Counted from the stretch's first letter, positions 5,965 through 15,206 are shown. The stretch: 64,000 nucleotides of DNA from Onstottus_B arcticum (GCA_038040485.1 JBBPIE010000002.1:124001-188000), one strand, 5' to 3'. Translations and numbers: made by a program. Notes: generated by a model not told the origin, from the letters alone.

Positions 5965-7283
5965 TGCGAAGACACTTCACAGCCGTTGCGGCGCTCGTTC
6001 TCGCCGCAAGTCTGCTTGCTAATTCGATCGACGCGGCGTGGCAAGGGGCCGCCTCGCTCAAGAACCCGGACCCGGCTGCGCTCGCCGCCGCCGAAGACAT
6101 TCTCAAAACCGTCGGCCGGCTTCGCGCTCTCGACATCAAGCACAGCGTTAAGAGCGGCTTCAAGACCAAAGACGAAATCGAACAATCGGTCATCCGCGAC
6201 CTGGACGAGAAGACGTCCGCCGCCGAGTTCGAAGCCTCGCAGAAGACTCTCGTCAAACTCGGCTTGATCTCGCGCGACTTCCGCTTGCGCGACTACATCG
6301 TGCAGCTTCTCCGCGAGCAGGTCGCCGGCTACTACGAACCGAAGACCAAAGAGTTTTATCTCGCCGCGTGGCTGCCACTCGCGGATCAGAAGCGGGTCAT
6401 CGCGCACGAGCTTGTACACGCGCTTCAAGATCAGCACTTCGATTTGACTCGTTTCGACAAATGGCCCAAGGGCGATTCAGACGCAGAGCTTGCCGCTCAC
6501 GCGCTTGTCGAAGGCGAAGCGACGTTGGTGATGATTCAGTACGACTTCGAACAGCAGAGCTTGAAGCTGGATTTGACCAGGCTAAACGCGCTCGCGGATG
6601 CCCTGCTCGACCAGGACAACGACAGCGACGCTAAGAACTATCCGGTGCTGGCGGGCGCGCCGCGAGTCCTGAAGCAGAACCTGCAATTCCCGTATCTCTA
6701 CGGCGCAGGCTTCGTCGCCTCGGTGCTGAAGGGTGGTTCCTGGCAGGCGTTGGACAGCAGCTACGTCAGCTTGCCTGCCTCGACCGAGCAGATAATGCAC
6801 CCCGACAAGTTTCTCGCGCGCGACAAGCCGGTCAAGATTCAATTCGGCGACCTCCTGGCCGCGCTCGGAAAGGACTGGAAGCAGGACGACGACGACGTCA
6901 ACGGCGAGTTCGGTTATCAAGTTGTGCTTGCGGAGTTCATACCAAAACTCGAGGCTCGTGGCGCCGCTGCCGGATGGGGCGGCGACCGCTACGCTCTGTT
7001 CGAGAACAAGACGAGCGGCGCGACCGTGTTGGTCGAATACACCGCGTGGGACACCGCGACCGACGCGAAGGAATTCTACGATGCCTACTCCGCAAGAACC
7101 GCGAAGCGCTACAAAGTCAGCAAGACTATTGAAGCCAGCGGCAAACCTCGCGTCTACGAAACGCAGGAAGGTCTCGTGTCGATCGAGTTGCGCGATAAAG
7201 ATGTGGTGATCATCGAAGGCGCCGGAAACACCGACCAGCTTGCGCGATTGTCCGAGCGCTTGTGGCAAAGCAAGAAACGGTGA
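5964..7283 (+). CDS. Secreted zinc metallopeptidase-like protein (HExxH)
   Basis: A 439-residue protein starting at the ATG overlapping the preceding stop. Residues 1-24 form a signal peptide (AVAALVLAASLLANSIDA). The motif VIAHELVHALQDQHFDL contains HExxH (H148, E149, H152), and a downstream LVEGEAT (about 181-187) could supply the third zinc ligand. This arrangement is common in a family of acidobacterial and other putative secreted metallopeptidases without a named member that I recognise. The C-terminal about 150 residues (FENKTSGATVLVEYTAW, VYETQEGLVSIELRDKDV) form a beta-rich domain. It is coupled to the HicB-like gene by TGATG. Substrate unknown. Confidence 0.7.
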   Translation: MRRHFTAVAALVLAASLLANSIDAAWQGAASLKNPDPAALAAAEDILKTVGRLRALDIKHSVKSGFKTKDEIEQSVIRDLDEKTSAAEFEASQKTLVKLGLISRDFRLRDYIVQLLREQVAGYYEPKTKEFYLAAWLPLADQKRVIAHELVHALQDQHFDLTRFDKWPKGDSDAELAAHALVEGEATLVMIQYDFEQQSLKLDLTRLNALADALLDQDNDSDAKNYPVLAGAPRVLKQNLQFPYLYGAGFVASVLKGGSWQALDSSYVSLPASTEQIMHPDKFLARDKPVKIQFGDLLAALGKDWKQDDDDVNGEFGYQVVLAEFIPKLEARGAAAGWGGDRYALFENKTSGATVLVEYTAWDTATDAKEFYDAYSARTAKRYKVSKTIEASGKPRVYETQEGLVSIELRDKDVVIIEGAGNTDQLARLSERLWQSKKR

Positions 7284-7411
7284 TCCGCGCCGTAGCATAG
7301 ACTTCAGTCTGTGCCTCTTTCGCCTCCGCACACTCGCGCGTGAACGTTTCATTCAGCACTACCACAGAGTTAGCAGCGATCCACTCCTGAGCTTTTTCCG
7401 GAGGCCTGCCG

Positions 7412-9997
7412 ATGCTTCGATTCGAGATACTGCTCGCCTGCGCACGACTGCTGTTCCTGATCACATCATTGTTAACTCTTTCCTTATCTGGCGCGCCGGC
7501 TCAAACGACATCATCCGAGCCGCGACCCAACTTCGTTCAATCGCAGCGGCTGGAAGGGCTGGCTCGTGACGTCGTTGCCGCAGCCGTCGAGAAATTCGGA
7601 AAGGGCGGACTCACTGCCGACAAGCTCGCAATAACGATAATCGACCTCAATGACCGCAAGCACCCAGCTTGGGCAAGCTATCGCGGCCAGGAGCCGATCT
7701 ATCCCGCAAGCGTCGTGAAGCTGTTTTATCTCTCGGCCGCGCATCATCAAATGCAAAGCGGCGCATTGAAACGAACACCGGAGCTTGAACGCGCGCTCCA
7801 CGATATGATTGTGGAGTCTTCGAACGACGCGACCCATTACGTCGTGGACGCGCTGTCCCAAACGACCGGCGGTCCCGAACTCGACGAAGCCGCACTGCGC
7901 GAGTGGATGCACAAGCGCAATGCGATGAACCGCTACTTCGCGAGCCTCGGCTACGACAAGATCAACGTAAATCAAAAGACCTGGTGCGAAGGCCCGTACG
8001 GACGCGAGCGGCAAGGGCTCGGTCCGAACTTCGAGTACCGCAACAAGCTCACGACCGAAGCAGTTGCTCGTTTGGTGTTCGAGATAGCCACCGGGCGCGC
8101 CGTCTCTCTCGATCGAAGCCGCGAGATGATGGCGCTGATGCATCGCGATCCGTCCGTCAAGTCCGACGACGCCGACGACCAAGCAACGAAGTTCTCGGGC
8201 AAGTCGCTTCCGCCGGGCTCGCAGTACTTCTCAAAAGCAGGATGGACTTCGACCACGCGGCACGACGCCGCTTATGTGCGGTTGCCGAACGGCGCCGAGT
8301 ACATCGCGGTTGTGTTCACCGTTGACAACAGCAAGCAAGCCGATATCATTCCGTTCGTGTCTGGATTGATAGCCGGCGACTTCTCGCGCACTCCTCCCTC
8401 CGCGGATCTCGCGCTCACCGGCGGCCGCATCTGGACTGGTAACAAGTCTCAGCCGTGGGCCGAAGCTCTCGCGTCACGAAGCGAACGAATCATCGCGGTT
8501 GGCTCGAACGACGAAATCAAGAAGCTGATCGACTCGCACACTCGAGTCATCGAACTTCAAGGCAAGCTCGCGACGCCGGGCTTTATCGATGACCACACTC
8601 ATTTCATGAGCGGAGGGTTTCAGCTTCTATCCGTCGATCTGCGCGACGCAGCGACGCAAGAAGAGTTCGCACGCCGTATCAAGAGTCACGCGGAAAAACT
8701 CGGAGCGAATCGCTGGGTCAACGGCGGCGACTGGGACCACGAGCTATGGCCGGGCGGTCCGCTTCCGACGAAGGAGTTGGTCGATCAATTCACGCCGAAC
8801 AATCCGGTGTTCGTGTCGCGGCTCGACGGGCATATGGCTCTGGCTAACAGCGTCACGCTGCGGCTTGCGAAGATAACGAAAGAGACAAAAGACCCGCCCG
8901 GTGGAACGATCGTTCGCGACTCGAAGACGGGCGAGCCGACCGGCGTGCTCAAGGACGCGGCGATGAGCCTGGTGTGGCCGCTGGTTCCCGAACCTACCGA
9001 AGCTGAATACGACGAAGCCCTCACCGCCGCGATGAAGGAAGCCGCGCGCGTTGGTGTGACTTCGATCCAGGACATCACCGCGTGGTCTCACTACGAAGTG
9101 TATAAGCGCTTTCGCGACTCGGGCCGTCTGACTGTCCGAGTTTACGCTCGCACACCGATGAGCAGTTGGAAGAGGCAAGCTGACCTCGTCGGTCGACAGG
9201 GCGCGGGTGATGACTGGCTCAGGCTCGGCGGCTTGAAAGCGTTTATCGACGGCTCACTCGGATCGACTACCGCGCTGTTCTTCGAGCCGTTCACCGACGC
9301 GCCTATTACAGCCGGGCTGATGGCCGACGACAACATCCCGGAAGGCACGCTGAAGAAGAACATCAAAGACGCTGACAAGGCCGGCTTGCAGTGCTCGGTT
9401 CACGCGATCGGCGACAAAGCGAACAACCTGACGCTCAGCTACTTTGAAGAAGTCGCGAAAGAGAACGGCCCTCGCGACCGGCGATTTCGCATCGAGCACG
9501 CGCAGCATCTGCTGGCTTCCGACATCGCGCGCTTCGCCAGTCTCGGCGTGATCCCGTCGGTTCAGCCTTACCACGCGATCGATGATGGCCGTTGGGCCGA
9601 AAAGCGGATCGGCCCGATGCGAATCAAGACCACCTATCCGTTTCGCTCGTTGCTCGCCGCGGGAGCAATGCTCGTGTTCGGTTCCGACTGGACCGTCGCG
9701 CCGCTCTCTCCGATTCTTGGAATTCACGCAGCGGTCACGCGAGCTACAATCGACGGCAAGAACCCGCGCGGCTGGGTGCCCGAGCAGAAGATATCAGTTG
9801 AGGAAGCGCTGCGAGCTTACACGTCTTCTTCCGCCTATGCCGAGTTCGGCGAGAAGAACAAAGGCACACTGGAAGCCGGGAAGGTCGCGGATGTGGTCGT
9901 GCTTTCGCAGGACATCTTTCGCATCAACCCGGACGATATTAGGAAGACAGCGGTAGTCTTTACCATCGTCGACGGCCGAGTGGTGTTCGGCAAGTAG
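7412..9997 (+). CDS. Class A beta-lactamase-like serine hydrolase fused to an amidohydrolase family 3 domain
   Basis: An uninterrupted 861-residue protein. A signal peptide (1-30) is followed by a serine beta-lactamase/DD-peptidase-like domain (about 45-325) with SxxK as S100-V-V-K103, an SSND box around 136-139 in the SDN position, and KAG at 275-277 in the KTG position. From about 333 (LALTGGRIWTGN) the second half is a YtcJ/AepA-type amidohydrolase with HTH at 397-399, AMSLVWPLVPEPTEAEYDEAL, GSLGSTTALF, CSVHAIGDKANN, RIEHAQHL, FGSDWTVAP and the final KVADVVVLSQDIF. Such amidohydrolases cleave N-acyl or amide bonds, usually with one or two metals. The two domains normally occur as separate proteins. 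There is no sign of a frameshift at the junction. Substrates are unknown; an exported amide-cleaving bifunctional enzyme is the simplest reading. Confidence 0.85.
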   Translation: MLRFEILLACARLLFLITSLLTLSLSGAPAQTTSSEPRPNFVQSQRLEGLARDVVAAAVEKFGKGGLTADKLAITIIDLNDRKHPAWASYRGQEPIYPASVVKLFYLSAAHHQMQSGALKRTPELERALHDMIVESSNDATHYVVDALSQTTGGPELDEAALREWMHKRNAMNRYFASLGYDKINVNQKTWCEGPYGRERQGLGPNFEYRNKLTTEAVARLVFEIATGRAVSLDRSREMMALMHRDPSVKSDDADDQATKFSGKSLPPGSQYFSKAGWTSTTRHDAAYVRLPNGAEYIAVVFTVDNSKQADIIPFVSGLIAGDFSRTPPSADLALTGGRIWTGNKSQPWAEALASRSERIIAVGSNDEIKKLIDSHTRVIELQGKLATPGFIDDHTHFMSGGFQLLSVDLRDAATQEEFARRIKSHAEKLGANRWVNGGDWDHELWPGGPLPTKELVDQFTPNNPVFVSRLDGHMALANSVTLRLAKITKETKDPPGGTIVRDSKTGEPTGVLKDAAMSLVWPLVPEPTEAEYDEALTAAMKEAARVGVTSIQDITAWSHYEVYKRFRDSGRLTVRVYARTPMSSWKRQADLVGRQGAGDDWLRLGGLKAFIDGSLGSTTALFFEPFTDAPITAGLMADDNIPEGTLKKNIKDADKAGLQCSVHAIGDKANNLTLSYFEEVAKENGPRDRRFRIEHAQHLLASDIARFASLGVIPSVQPYHAIDDGRWAEKRIGPMRIKTTYPFRSLLAAGAMLVFGSDWTVAPLSPILGIHAAVTRATIDGKNPRGWVPEQKISVEEALRAYTSSSAYAEFGEKNKGTLEAGKVADVVVLSQDIFRINPDDIRKTAVVFTIVDGRVVFGK

Positions 9998-10035
9998 GAC
10001 AAACGTTGCGCTTCAAAGGAGTCGGTCTGACAAGA

Positions 10036-10161
10036 GGTCTTCTCGGCGCAAACCTCAGCGTCTCTGCGACTCTGTGGTTAGAGGGTCTTGACACTGGTAA
10101 ACCAGAAAGTGCTCTCTAACCGCAGAGTCGCAGAGACGCTGAGGTTTGCGCAGAGAAGACC
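10036..10161. repeat. 48-bp-arm inverted repeat (CGCAGAG type)
   Basis: Left arm 10036-10083 and right arm 10114-10161 are reverse complements with only two mismatches over 48 bp, around a 30-nt loop. The arms contain staggered CGCAGAG/CTCTGCG words. It ends 22 bp before the permease ATG at 10184, so the transcript leader would fold into a long hairpin. It looks like a MITE-like or structural intergenic element. Confidence 0.9.
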
Positions 10162-10183
10162 ATTAGCCGTAAGGAATCTCATT

Positions 10184-11545
10184 ATGCCAAATCTCTCCCG
10201 CGTGCTTGGTCTGCGCGATCTCACGCTGCTGATACTCGGACTCGTCATCGGATCCGGAATCTTTCTGGTGCCGGGCGCGGTGCTCAAGCAGGTCGACAAC
10301 AGCGTTGGTGTGGCGCTGCTGGTTTGGCTCGCGGGGGGTGTGCTATCGCTGCTTGGCGCGCTGACCTATGGAGAATTGAGCGCCGGCAATCCAAAAGCAG
10401 GCGGACTGTACATTTACATTCGTGACTGCTTCGGACCGTTGCTGTCATTCCTGTTCGGCTGGGCGCTGTTCTTCGCTATAGGCAGCGGCGCGGTCGCAAC
10501 GCTTGCAGCCGCGTTCAGCAAGTATCTCGGCGAAGTCATCACGCTTTCGCCGGTAGCCGGCAAGCTGGTCTCAGTTGGGATGATCGCGGTGGTCGCCGCC
10601 GTCAACGTGTGGGGCACTCGCAAAAGCTCGAACGTAACGAACTGGGCGACCGTCATAAAAGTCGGAGCGATCCTGGCGATGAGCGCGGCGCTGCTTTGGT
10701 TCGGGCACGGACTCAGTGAAGCGCGCGAGTCGTTGTGGCCGGAGCGATTCACCGGTTCGGTCGCATCGAATTTCGGGCTGGCAATGGTCAGCGTGTTGTG
10801 GGCTTATGAAGGATGGCAGTTCGCCACGTTTAGTGCTGGCGAGACCGTGAACCCACAGCGAAACTTTCCACGTGCGTTCTTCATGGGTACCGGAGCTCTG
10901 ATAATCATCTACTTGCTGGCGAACGTCGCCTATCTTGCAGCGCTGGGCCCGGCCGGCGTTTCTGAAACCTCGAGCGTCGCCGCCGCCTCGTTGCGCGCGG
11001 TAGTGAACCCGCAAGTCGCACAGTTGATCGCAATCGCGATCGGCATTTCGATCTTCAGCGCGGCAAACAGCGTCACCCTTACGTCGCCTCGCGTGTATTA
11101 CGCAATGGCGATAGACGGAGTCTTTTTTAGCAGCCTTGCCAGAGTCCATCCGCGGTTGCGCACTCCGGCTGTTGCGATCATCGCAAGCGCGATCTGGGCC
11201 GCTGTGCTTGTTATGCTTGGAACTTTCAGCGAACTGCTGACCTATGTTGTTTTCACGGGATGGATTTTCTATGGGTTGGCGGGAGCGAGCATCTTCGTCT
11301 ATCGCAAGCGCACTCCGGCAGGCTTCCCCGGCTATCGCGTTCCGGGTTATCCGGTGACGCCGCTGCTGTTCATACTCGCCGCAAGCGCAGTCGTCATCAA
11401 CACGCTTGTAGCGAAACTGAAAGAATCACCCTTGCGCACGGCGATGGCGCTCGGACTGATCGCGCTCGGAGTTCCGGCTTATTACATCTGGCGCTCACGC
11501 GGCGGATCCGTGCCCAACTCATCCACAAGCTTGCAAGACGACTGA
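10184..11545 (+). CDS. APC-superfamily amino acid permease
   Basis: A 453-residue inner-membrane protein with about 12 hydrophobic segments. It begins with LRDLTLLILGLVIGSGIFLVPGAVL, whose GSGIF motif in TM1 is the substrate-contacting signature of APC transporters (here cited only as GSGIFLVPG). Further landmarks are SLLGALTYGELSAGNPKAGG in TM2-3, WAYEGWQFATFSAGETVNP in TM6 and RVYYAMAIDGVF. The overall pattern resembles the SteT/LAT-like amino acid exchanger branch; the exact substrate cannot be told. I chose the ATG at 10184 because the conserved protein begins there and the upstream in-frame extension runs through the inverted repeat. Confidence 0.88.
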   Translation: MPNLSRVLGLRDLTLLILGLVIGSGIFLVPGAVLKQVDNSVGVALLVWLAGGVLSLLGALTYGELSAGNPKAGGLYIYIRDCFGPLLSFLFGWALFFAIGSGAVATLAAAFSKYLGEVITLSPVAGKLVSVGMIAVVAAVNVWGTRKSSNVTNWATVIKVGAILAMSAALLWFGHGLSEARESLWPERFTGSVASNFGLAMVSVLWAYEGWQFATFSAGETVNPQRNFPRAFFMGTGALIIIYLLANVAYLAALGPAGVSETSSVAAASLRAVVNPQVAQLIAIAIGISIFSAANSVTLTSPRVYYAMAIDGVFFSSLARVHPRLRTPAVAIIASAIWAAVLVMLGTFSELLTYVVFTGWIFYGLAGASIFVYRKRTPAGFPGYRVPGYPVTPLLFILAASAVVINTLVAKLKESPLRTAMALGLIALGVPAYYIWRSRGGSVPNSSTSLQDD

Positions 11546-11548
11546 TCC

Positions 11549-11654
11549 GATTTTGGATTTTAGATTTTGGATTTTGGATTTGAGACTAAGCCTCCTGGTT
11601 CACTTCCAGAATCGCAATCCAAAATCCAAAATCCAAAATCCAAAATCTAATATC
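11549..11654. repeat. heptamer palindrome, GATTTTG type, copy 1
   Basis: The left arm 11549-11581 is an array of 7-nt units GATTTTG/GATTTTA; the right arm 11616-11648 is the complementary array (CCAAAAT words). The element begins directly after the permease stop and could serve as its terminator. The rest of the gap to 11900 holds one half-arm of the TACGGGCGTCC family (about 11659-11676, ACGCCCGTACAGG) and no gene. Confidence 0.88.
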
Positions 11655-11900
11655 AAGTGGAGGACGCCCGTACAGGTGTTCAATGTATCATTCGCGGCCA
11701 GTCAATGTATTGTTTTTGTGACCCGTTTCGCTGCGTTCGCTAAGCGGAGGCTCCTTCCTAACTGCGGCAAGTAAAAACGTTTTCAAAACCTGAGCAAACT
11801 ACTCGCGAACGCCAAACATCCCTACTTCAGTTGAATTGATCGGAGGCGTGCCAGTTGCAACTCAATGCCTGGCTAACGCCATGACTAGGAGGTTTGAAAA

Positions 11901-14354
11901 ATGCTTGCCGAACTCAGAAGAAAGCTATCCAGCGTTTCCCCGCGGGTCGCAATCGGGGTGGGGCTGTTAATCGCGTTCGTCGCCGGATCAGCAGTCGCTT
12001 TGTTGTTTATGCGAGGTGCGGACAAGGCGGGGGCTGACGATTCCGTGCAACCGATGGCTGCGCGTATTGATCGCGTAGACGGGAGCGTCGGCATCGCGCG
12101 AGTAGTCGATGAGAACACGGAGCCCGACTGGGATGAAGCTACACTCAACGCGCCTGTCAGCGTAGGGGATCGTGTTTATTCGCGTGAGGGCTCGCGCGCT
12201 TCGATCGCGCTAACCGGACACAATTTTGTTCGGATGGAGCCCGACACGTCGCTGGACGTGCTTGCCCTCGGCGACCAAAGGACCCAGCTTGCGCTTCGAG
12301 GCGGATCTGCCCTCTTCGACGTGGGAGCGCTTGAGCCGGATGAGTTTTATGAGGTGGCCACTCCGTACGGAGCCGTCGATTTCACGGAGCCCGGACTTTA
12401 TCAAATCGGCATCGACGACGGCAGCGCAATCATCTCGGTATTGAGCGGACTCGCGCAAGTAGTGGGGCAGGGCGGCTCGGGCTACATAAACAAAGGCCAG
12501 GTGTTTACGCTGGCGAGCGCGGCTGCGACCGAGGTTCTCGCCTCGAAGCTCTCGCCGAGTCTGGCCGGCGGGATCGTTGACGACTATTACCGCTATCGCC
12601 ATCCGACTGTCTACGATGGCCGCTATGCGAACTACGACACTTATCTGGAAGATCCGTTTTACTATGACCCGTATCGCAGCTCAGCGAGTTGCCGCTACGT
12701 GGCAGCCGATATTCCGGGCTTGTACGACCTCGATGGTTACGGCGACTGGTCGAACCTCGACGGCTATGGGAACAGCTGGGCTCCTCGCGTAGCTTCGGGC
12801 TGGGCGCCGTTTCGTTCGGGATCGTGGGACCTCTACGATGCGTGGGGGCCGACGTGGGTTTCAACCGAACCGTGGGGCTGGGCGCCGTATCACTATGGCC
12901 GCTGGGCATACGTGCAGGAGCGTTGGTTCTGGGTGCCGGTCGAGGTGAGAACTGGGCGCTCATATAGCCCAGCGCCGGTTGCCTTTATTTCGCTGAGCAG
13001 TTCGAATCAGATCGGATGGGTGCCGCTCGGACCAGGCGAGCGATACGTGCCCAGATACTACGACGCGAACTTTCGCCCTCGATATCTTGCTTCGCGCGAA
13101 GTCATCAGAGAGGTGACTGTGCAACAGACGTTTGTGAACTTGAACGCGCCATCCGGAGTCACAGTGGTACCGGTTCAAGGTTTCAGGCGCCACATCGATC
13201 CGAGCAACATTGCTCAAGTCGATCCGAAGCTGTTCGCAAAATCTCAGCAGGCGCTGGATCCGTTTGCGGTCAAGGGCGTGCGAGAGCTCGCTTTAAGAAA
13301 TAGGGAGAACCGGGGCAGCATGAAACTGGCGCGCTCCGAGCAGGAAGCGTTCAACAGGCCAGTCGTGACCAGCAGGGCGCCTACGCCACTCCCATCCGAA
13401 ACTAATCTCGCAAAGGCGTTTCGCGTCGAATCGGTATCGGGGGAACAAAAGAAGAAGAAGCTCAAAGTTGATGACACTAGTCAGGTGATAGCCGACCGTC
13501 GTCCCAATGGTCTGCCTGAGGCAAATGCGCCTAACCAGATCCGCACCGGCAAGGATCGCGAACAACGCGGTGGGGGGCAACCCGCGGCAATCAATCCGCC
13601 CGGAGGACAGCCACAGCAGCGGGCTCAGCAGGAGCAGTTGCGCCAACAGATGCGAGAGCAGGTAAAGGCTGAGCGTCAGCAACAGCGGGGTGTGGCGCCT
13701 CAAGCCGACGCAGCGCGACAAGCGCAACAGCAGCAGATGCGCGAACAAAAGAAGGAACAGAAGCGCCTGGAGCGGAAACCACCAGAACCTTCGGTTCAGC
13801 AACAGCAGCAGCGCGTCCAGCAACAACAGCAGCGTGCTCATCAACAGCAGCAGCAGCAGCAGCAGAGCGTTCAACAACAACAGCAGAGGGTTCAGCAACA
13901 ACAACAGCAGCGCGTTCAGCAACAGCAACAGAAGCAGGACCAACAACCAAAGCAGCAAAAGCGTAAGCCGCCTGAGGCCTCAGTTCAGCAACAGCAGAGA
14001 ACAAACCAGGCGGCTCAAATGAGAGAGCAGGCTCGAACCCAACGCGCTCCAGACACTGGGCGGCAGCAGACGCAGGCGCGTCAACAACAGCAGCAACGGT
14101 CTATGGTGGATCAGCAGAACCGCATGGCGGCGGCGCGGGCGGGACAGCAGGCTCGCGAATCGCAAGCGCGAGCCCAGCTACCACAGCAGCAAATGATGAG
14201 ACAGCAAGCCGCTCGAGCGCAGGCCGCGCAACAACAACAAATCCGTCGGCAAGAGCCGCGGCCGCAATTGCAGGGGCCGCCCACCCAACAGCCGAGTCCA
14301 CCTCAGGCTCAGCAACAAAGCGAGAGGGGCGGAAAGCGAAAGCCTCCGAAATAG
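11901..14354 (+). CDS. FecR-domain / DUF6600-type secreted protein with Gln-rich tail
   Basis: An 817-residue protein. One membrane segment at about 17-37 (IGVGLLIAFVAGSAVALLFM) is followed by a FecR-like beta domain (about 50-215: ARIDRVDGSVGIARV, APVSVGDRVYSREGSRASI, ATPYGAVDFTEPGLYQI). A Tyr/Trp-rich DUF6600 region (about 230-410) carries GSWDLYDAWGPTW, EPWGWAPYHYGRWAYV and RWFWVPVEV. The tail (about 540-817) is dominated by Gln, Arg and Pro in CAG/CAA codon runs (densest at 13790-13950) and must be disordered. The start has an excellent ribosome-binding site (AGGAGG at 11888-11893, 8 bp before ATG). The role is unknown; such proteins are common in Acidobacteriota and are thought to be envelope-associated. 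Confidence 0.82.
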   Translation: MLAELRRKLSSVSPRVAIGVGLLIAFVAGSAVALLFMRGADKAGADDSVQPMAARIDRVDGSVGIARVVDENTEPDWDEATLNAPVSVGDRVYSREGSRASIALTGHNFVRMEPDTSLDVLALGDQRTQLALRGGSALFDVGALEPDEFYEVATPYGAVDFTEPGLYQIGIDDGSAIISVLSGLAQVVGQGGSGYINKGQVFTLASAAATEVLASKLSPSLAGGIVDDYYRYRHPTVYDGRYANYDTYLEDPFYYDPYRSSASCRYVAADIPGLYDLDGYGDWSNLDGYGNSWAPRVASGWAPFRSGSWDLYDAWGPTWVSTEPWGWAPYHYGRWAYVQERWFWVPVEVRTGRSYSPAPVAFISLSSSNQIGWVPLGPGERYVPRYYDANFRPRYLASREVIREVTVQQTFVNLNAPSGVTVVPVQGFRRHIDPSNIAQVDPKLFAKSQQALDPFAVKGVRELALRNRENRGSMKLARSEQEAFNRPVVTSRAPTPLPSETNLAKAFRVESVSGEQKKKKLKVDDTSQVIADRRPNGLPEANAPNQIRTGKDREQRGGGQPAAINPPGGQPQQRAQQEQLRQQMREQVKAERQQQRGVAPQADAARQAQQQQMREQKKEQKRLERKPPEPSVQQQQQRVQQQQQRAHQQQQQQQQSVQQQQQRVQQQQQQRVQQQQQKQDQQPKQQKRKPPEASVQQQQRTNQAAQMREQARTQRAPDTGRQQTQARQQQQQRSMVDQQNRMAAARAGQQARESQARAQLPQQQMMRQQAARAQAAQQQQIRRQEPRPQLQGPPTQQPSPPQAQQQSERGGKRKPPK

Positions 14355-14366
14355 CTTTTCGCCGAG

Positions 14367-14439
14367 GAGTTCAGGCTTCGACTGGCCTAGATGCTTCGGC
14401 TCGTTTAGAACGGCGAGCTCAAAACCGGAGCCTGAACTC
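14367..14439. terminator. inverted repeat between convergent genes
   Basis: GAGTTCAGGCT (14367-14377) and AGCCTGAACTC (14429-14439) are perfect complements separated by 51 nt. The second arm touches the stop codon of the convergent rhodanese gene. It could act as a bidirectional terminator, but there is no clear T-tract and the loop is long. Confidence 0.35.
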
Positions 14440-14879
14440 TAAACTCCTCGTGCCTTCGCGGCCAGCGTTTCATAGCTGGCGTTTTCATCACACGCCGAGC
14501 AATTCGGAAGTCCCAGCGTGCTCCAGCCAGGCTCAACCAACCGTCCGGTGTTGTCAGTCAATCCACCAAAGCCGCCTCGCATATTAGTTACATCGGTGAA
14601 GCCCATCTGACTCATCACCTCGCACGCGCGCGCCGATCGCCCTCCGGTTTTGCATCCCACGACGATCTTCGCGTCCTTGGCCAGCACGGCTTCGGCGACG
14701 GCCGGGAAGTCCGGGTTCGGCGACATCCCGACGCCCGGCGAGAAATGCATCAACGGGATGTTGATCGCGCCCACGGCGTGGCCGGCTTCGAACTCAGGGA
14801 TCGAGCGAACGTCCAGGTAGATAAACTCGGGATCGGACTGCAACAGGTCGTGCGCTTCTTGCGCGCCAATCTCTTTCAT
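14439..14879 (-). CDS. Rhodanese-like sulfurtransferase
   Basis: A single-domain rhodanese of 146 residues. Landmarks are YLDVRSIPEFEAGHAVGAINIPL, then KIVVGCKTGGRSARA with the catalytic cysteine C76 in the active-site loop, and MGFTDVTNMRGGFGGL. The C-terminal extension contains an additional CSACDENASYE motif, which is unusual for a minimal rhodanese and could be a second redox or metal site. Cytoplasmic (no signal peptide). The family transfers sulfane sulfur; the physiological acceptor is unknown. The AGGTCTCCTTTTC region just upstream (plus strand) gives AAAAGGAGACC on the minus strand, a good ribosome-binding site for the ATG at 14879. Confidence 0.88.
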   Translation of the reverse strand: MKEIGAQEAHDLLQSDPEFIYLDVRSIPEFEAGHAVGAINIPLMHFSPGVGMSPNPDFPAVAEAVLAKDAKIVVGCKTGGRSARACEVMSQMGFTDVTNMRGGFGGLTDNTGRLVEPGWSTLGLPNCSACDENASYETLAAKARGV

Positions 14880-14906
14880 CAGGTCTCCTTTTCGTGGATC
14901 TGCAGC

Positions 14907-15014
14907 GAAGCTTGATTATAGTCGGCGGACCCTGGAATGCCAGTCCTTCCGCCGATTGTGCTCTCGACAAAGTGGAGGAAGCTTGATTATAGTCGGCGGA
15001 CCCTGGAATGCCAG
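14907..15014. repeat. 37-bp direct repeat pair in a 327-bp intergenic region
   Basis: Two identical 37-bp copies, at 14907-14943 and 14978-15014 (71 bp apart, start to start), begin GAAGCTTGATTATAG and end CCTGGAATGCCAG. They lie upstream of the rhodanese (minus) and of the M23 gene (plus). No gene is visible in 14880-15206. They could be duplicated regulatory sites or the trace of a slippage duplication. Confidence 0.85.
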
Positions 15015-15206
15015 ACGCCGGCTCTGCCGGGGGAAGGTTCGGGCCTTTTCGCAACAAATTTACAAGAAGTTTTCCCGACAAGATTGTTGACAGTCTGGGG
15101 GTCTGCCCATAAAATCGCCGGGTCTGAAAGCACCCACCCAACTTTCAAAGCAGTACTAGATTGATTTTTTTGAGCGTTAGCCTCGACGTTTCGAGAGGAG
15201 AGGGTT

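Noticed and set aside
13293..13958. Leu-rich minus-strand frame opposite the Gln-rich tract
   Set aside because: It is the antisense of CAG/CAA codons (CTG/TTG), hence poly-Leu; no independent coding evidence.
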